Part shown: positions 63,786-64,000 of the stretch, piece after piece
How the letters are laid out: every line of letters begins with the position of its first letter
Position numbering within the stretch: the first letter of the stretch is position 1
From: [Phialemoniopsis] sp. UDSM-2020
Lineage: Eukaryota; Ascomycota; Sordariomycetes; Thyridiales; Thyridiaceae
DNA: 64,000 nt
Assembly (NCBI GenBank): GCA_018873225.1
Contig: JAEILZ010000008.1
Location: 434,001-498,000 of the forward strand
Reading direction: 5' to 3'
Made by a program: the position numbers and the translations under genes
The notes under the pieces: generated by a model
The model's input: only the letters and a program-made list of their open reading frames with translations
Told to the model about the DNA's origin: nothing
Database searches by the model: none

Positions 63786-64000
63786 TGCAGAGAGTTCAAC
63801 AAGGTTTGTACCAAGGTTATCTCGTGTTACCGTGGGAAGACAGCGGAAAGATGGGAGATGAGGAGGGAAGAGCCACTTCGATGAAGATGGGCCTTCATAG
63901 CATGATAATGTACTCCTCGGGCAAGGCTGTGGACCGATGAGCCGTTGCCCGCATTCTACCCCATGGGGAACTCTGTGGGATGAAGAGGTGGCATTTTCTT
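63786..64000. other. promoter region of the MFS transporter, running to the window edge
   Basis: 215 bases upstream of the transporter start. No other gene seen before the edge. Confidence 0.5.

Overview
This window is nuclear DNA from a filamentous ascomycete, most likely a Sordariomycete and probably Hypocreales (Fusarium or Nectriaceae-like). The evidence is the gene structure and gene content. Most genes are broken by short introns (46-93 nt, mostly GT-AG, with CTAAC/CTGAC-type branch sites), spacing is loose, and strand use is mixed. The families are typical fungal ones: Zn2Cys6 regulator, NACHT-type STAND receptor, LysM proteins, killer-toxin-like GH18 chitinase, DUF5672 and DUF7136. 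Nearly every multi-exon model below was assembled by hand from splice sites and closes in frame. The genus is inference.

Layout. 1-6.0 kb: a broken fragment of a kinase-type gene, an FHA-protein kinase, a tryptophan-rich repeat protein of unknown function, and a PhzF-like isomerase. 6.3-11.6 kb: one six-exon STAND receptor (N-terminal helical domain, NACHT, acidic linker, ankyrin repeats, SPRY). 11.6-16.3 kb: gene-poor DNA around a DUF5672 membrane protein.

16.3-30.9 kb: a probable catabolic cluster. It holds an SDR, an isocitrate-lyase-family enzyme without the KKCGH signature, a SnoaL-like protein, an amino-acid permease, an aldehyde dehydrogenase ending in SRL, a Zn2Cys6 activator and a copper amine oxidase ending in SKL. 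A recurring TCGGAC/GTCCGA element, palindromic in two promoters, lies upstream of most of these genes. The natural reading is import of an amine, peroxisomal oxidation to an aldehyde, then oxidation to an acid.

31.4-40.0 kb: a chitin module made of a nine-exon LysM/hevein/GH18 chitinase, a DUF7136 surface protein and a multi-LysM secreted protein. 40.1-52.7 kb: a probable RNA-silencing or RNA-defence module. It holds a 2301-residue fusion of a ZNFX1/Hrr1-type SF1 helicase with three CbxX/CfqX-type AAA domains, a divergently transcribed DXO/Rai1-like nuclease-fold protein, and an Argonaute with slicer residues.

54.3-59.7 kb: secreted aspartic protease, secreted M43 metalloprotease, GNAT acetyltransferase and phytanoyl-CoA dioxygenase-like protein. 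60.2-63.8 kb: a fluoroacetate-dehalogenase-like hydrolase, a fluoroacetyl-CoA-thioesterase (FlK)-like protein and an ACS-family anion transporter. This looks like a compact organofluorine resistance or catabolism locus. No rRNA, tRNA, CRISPR array or intact transposon was recognised.
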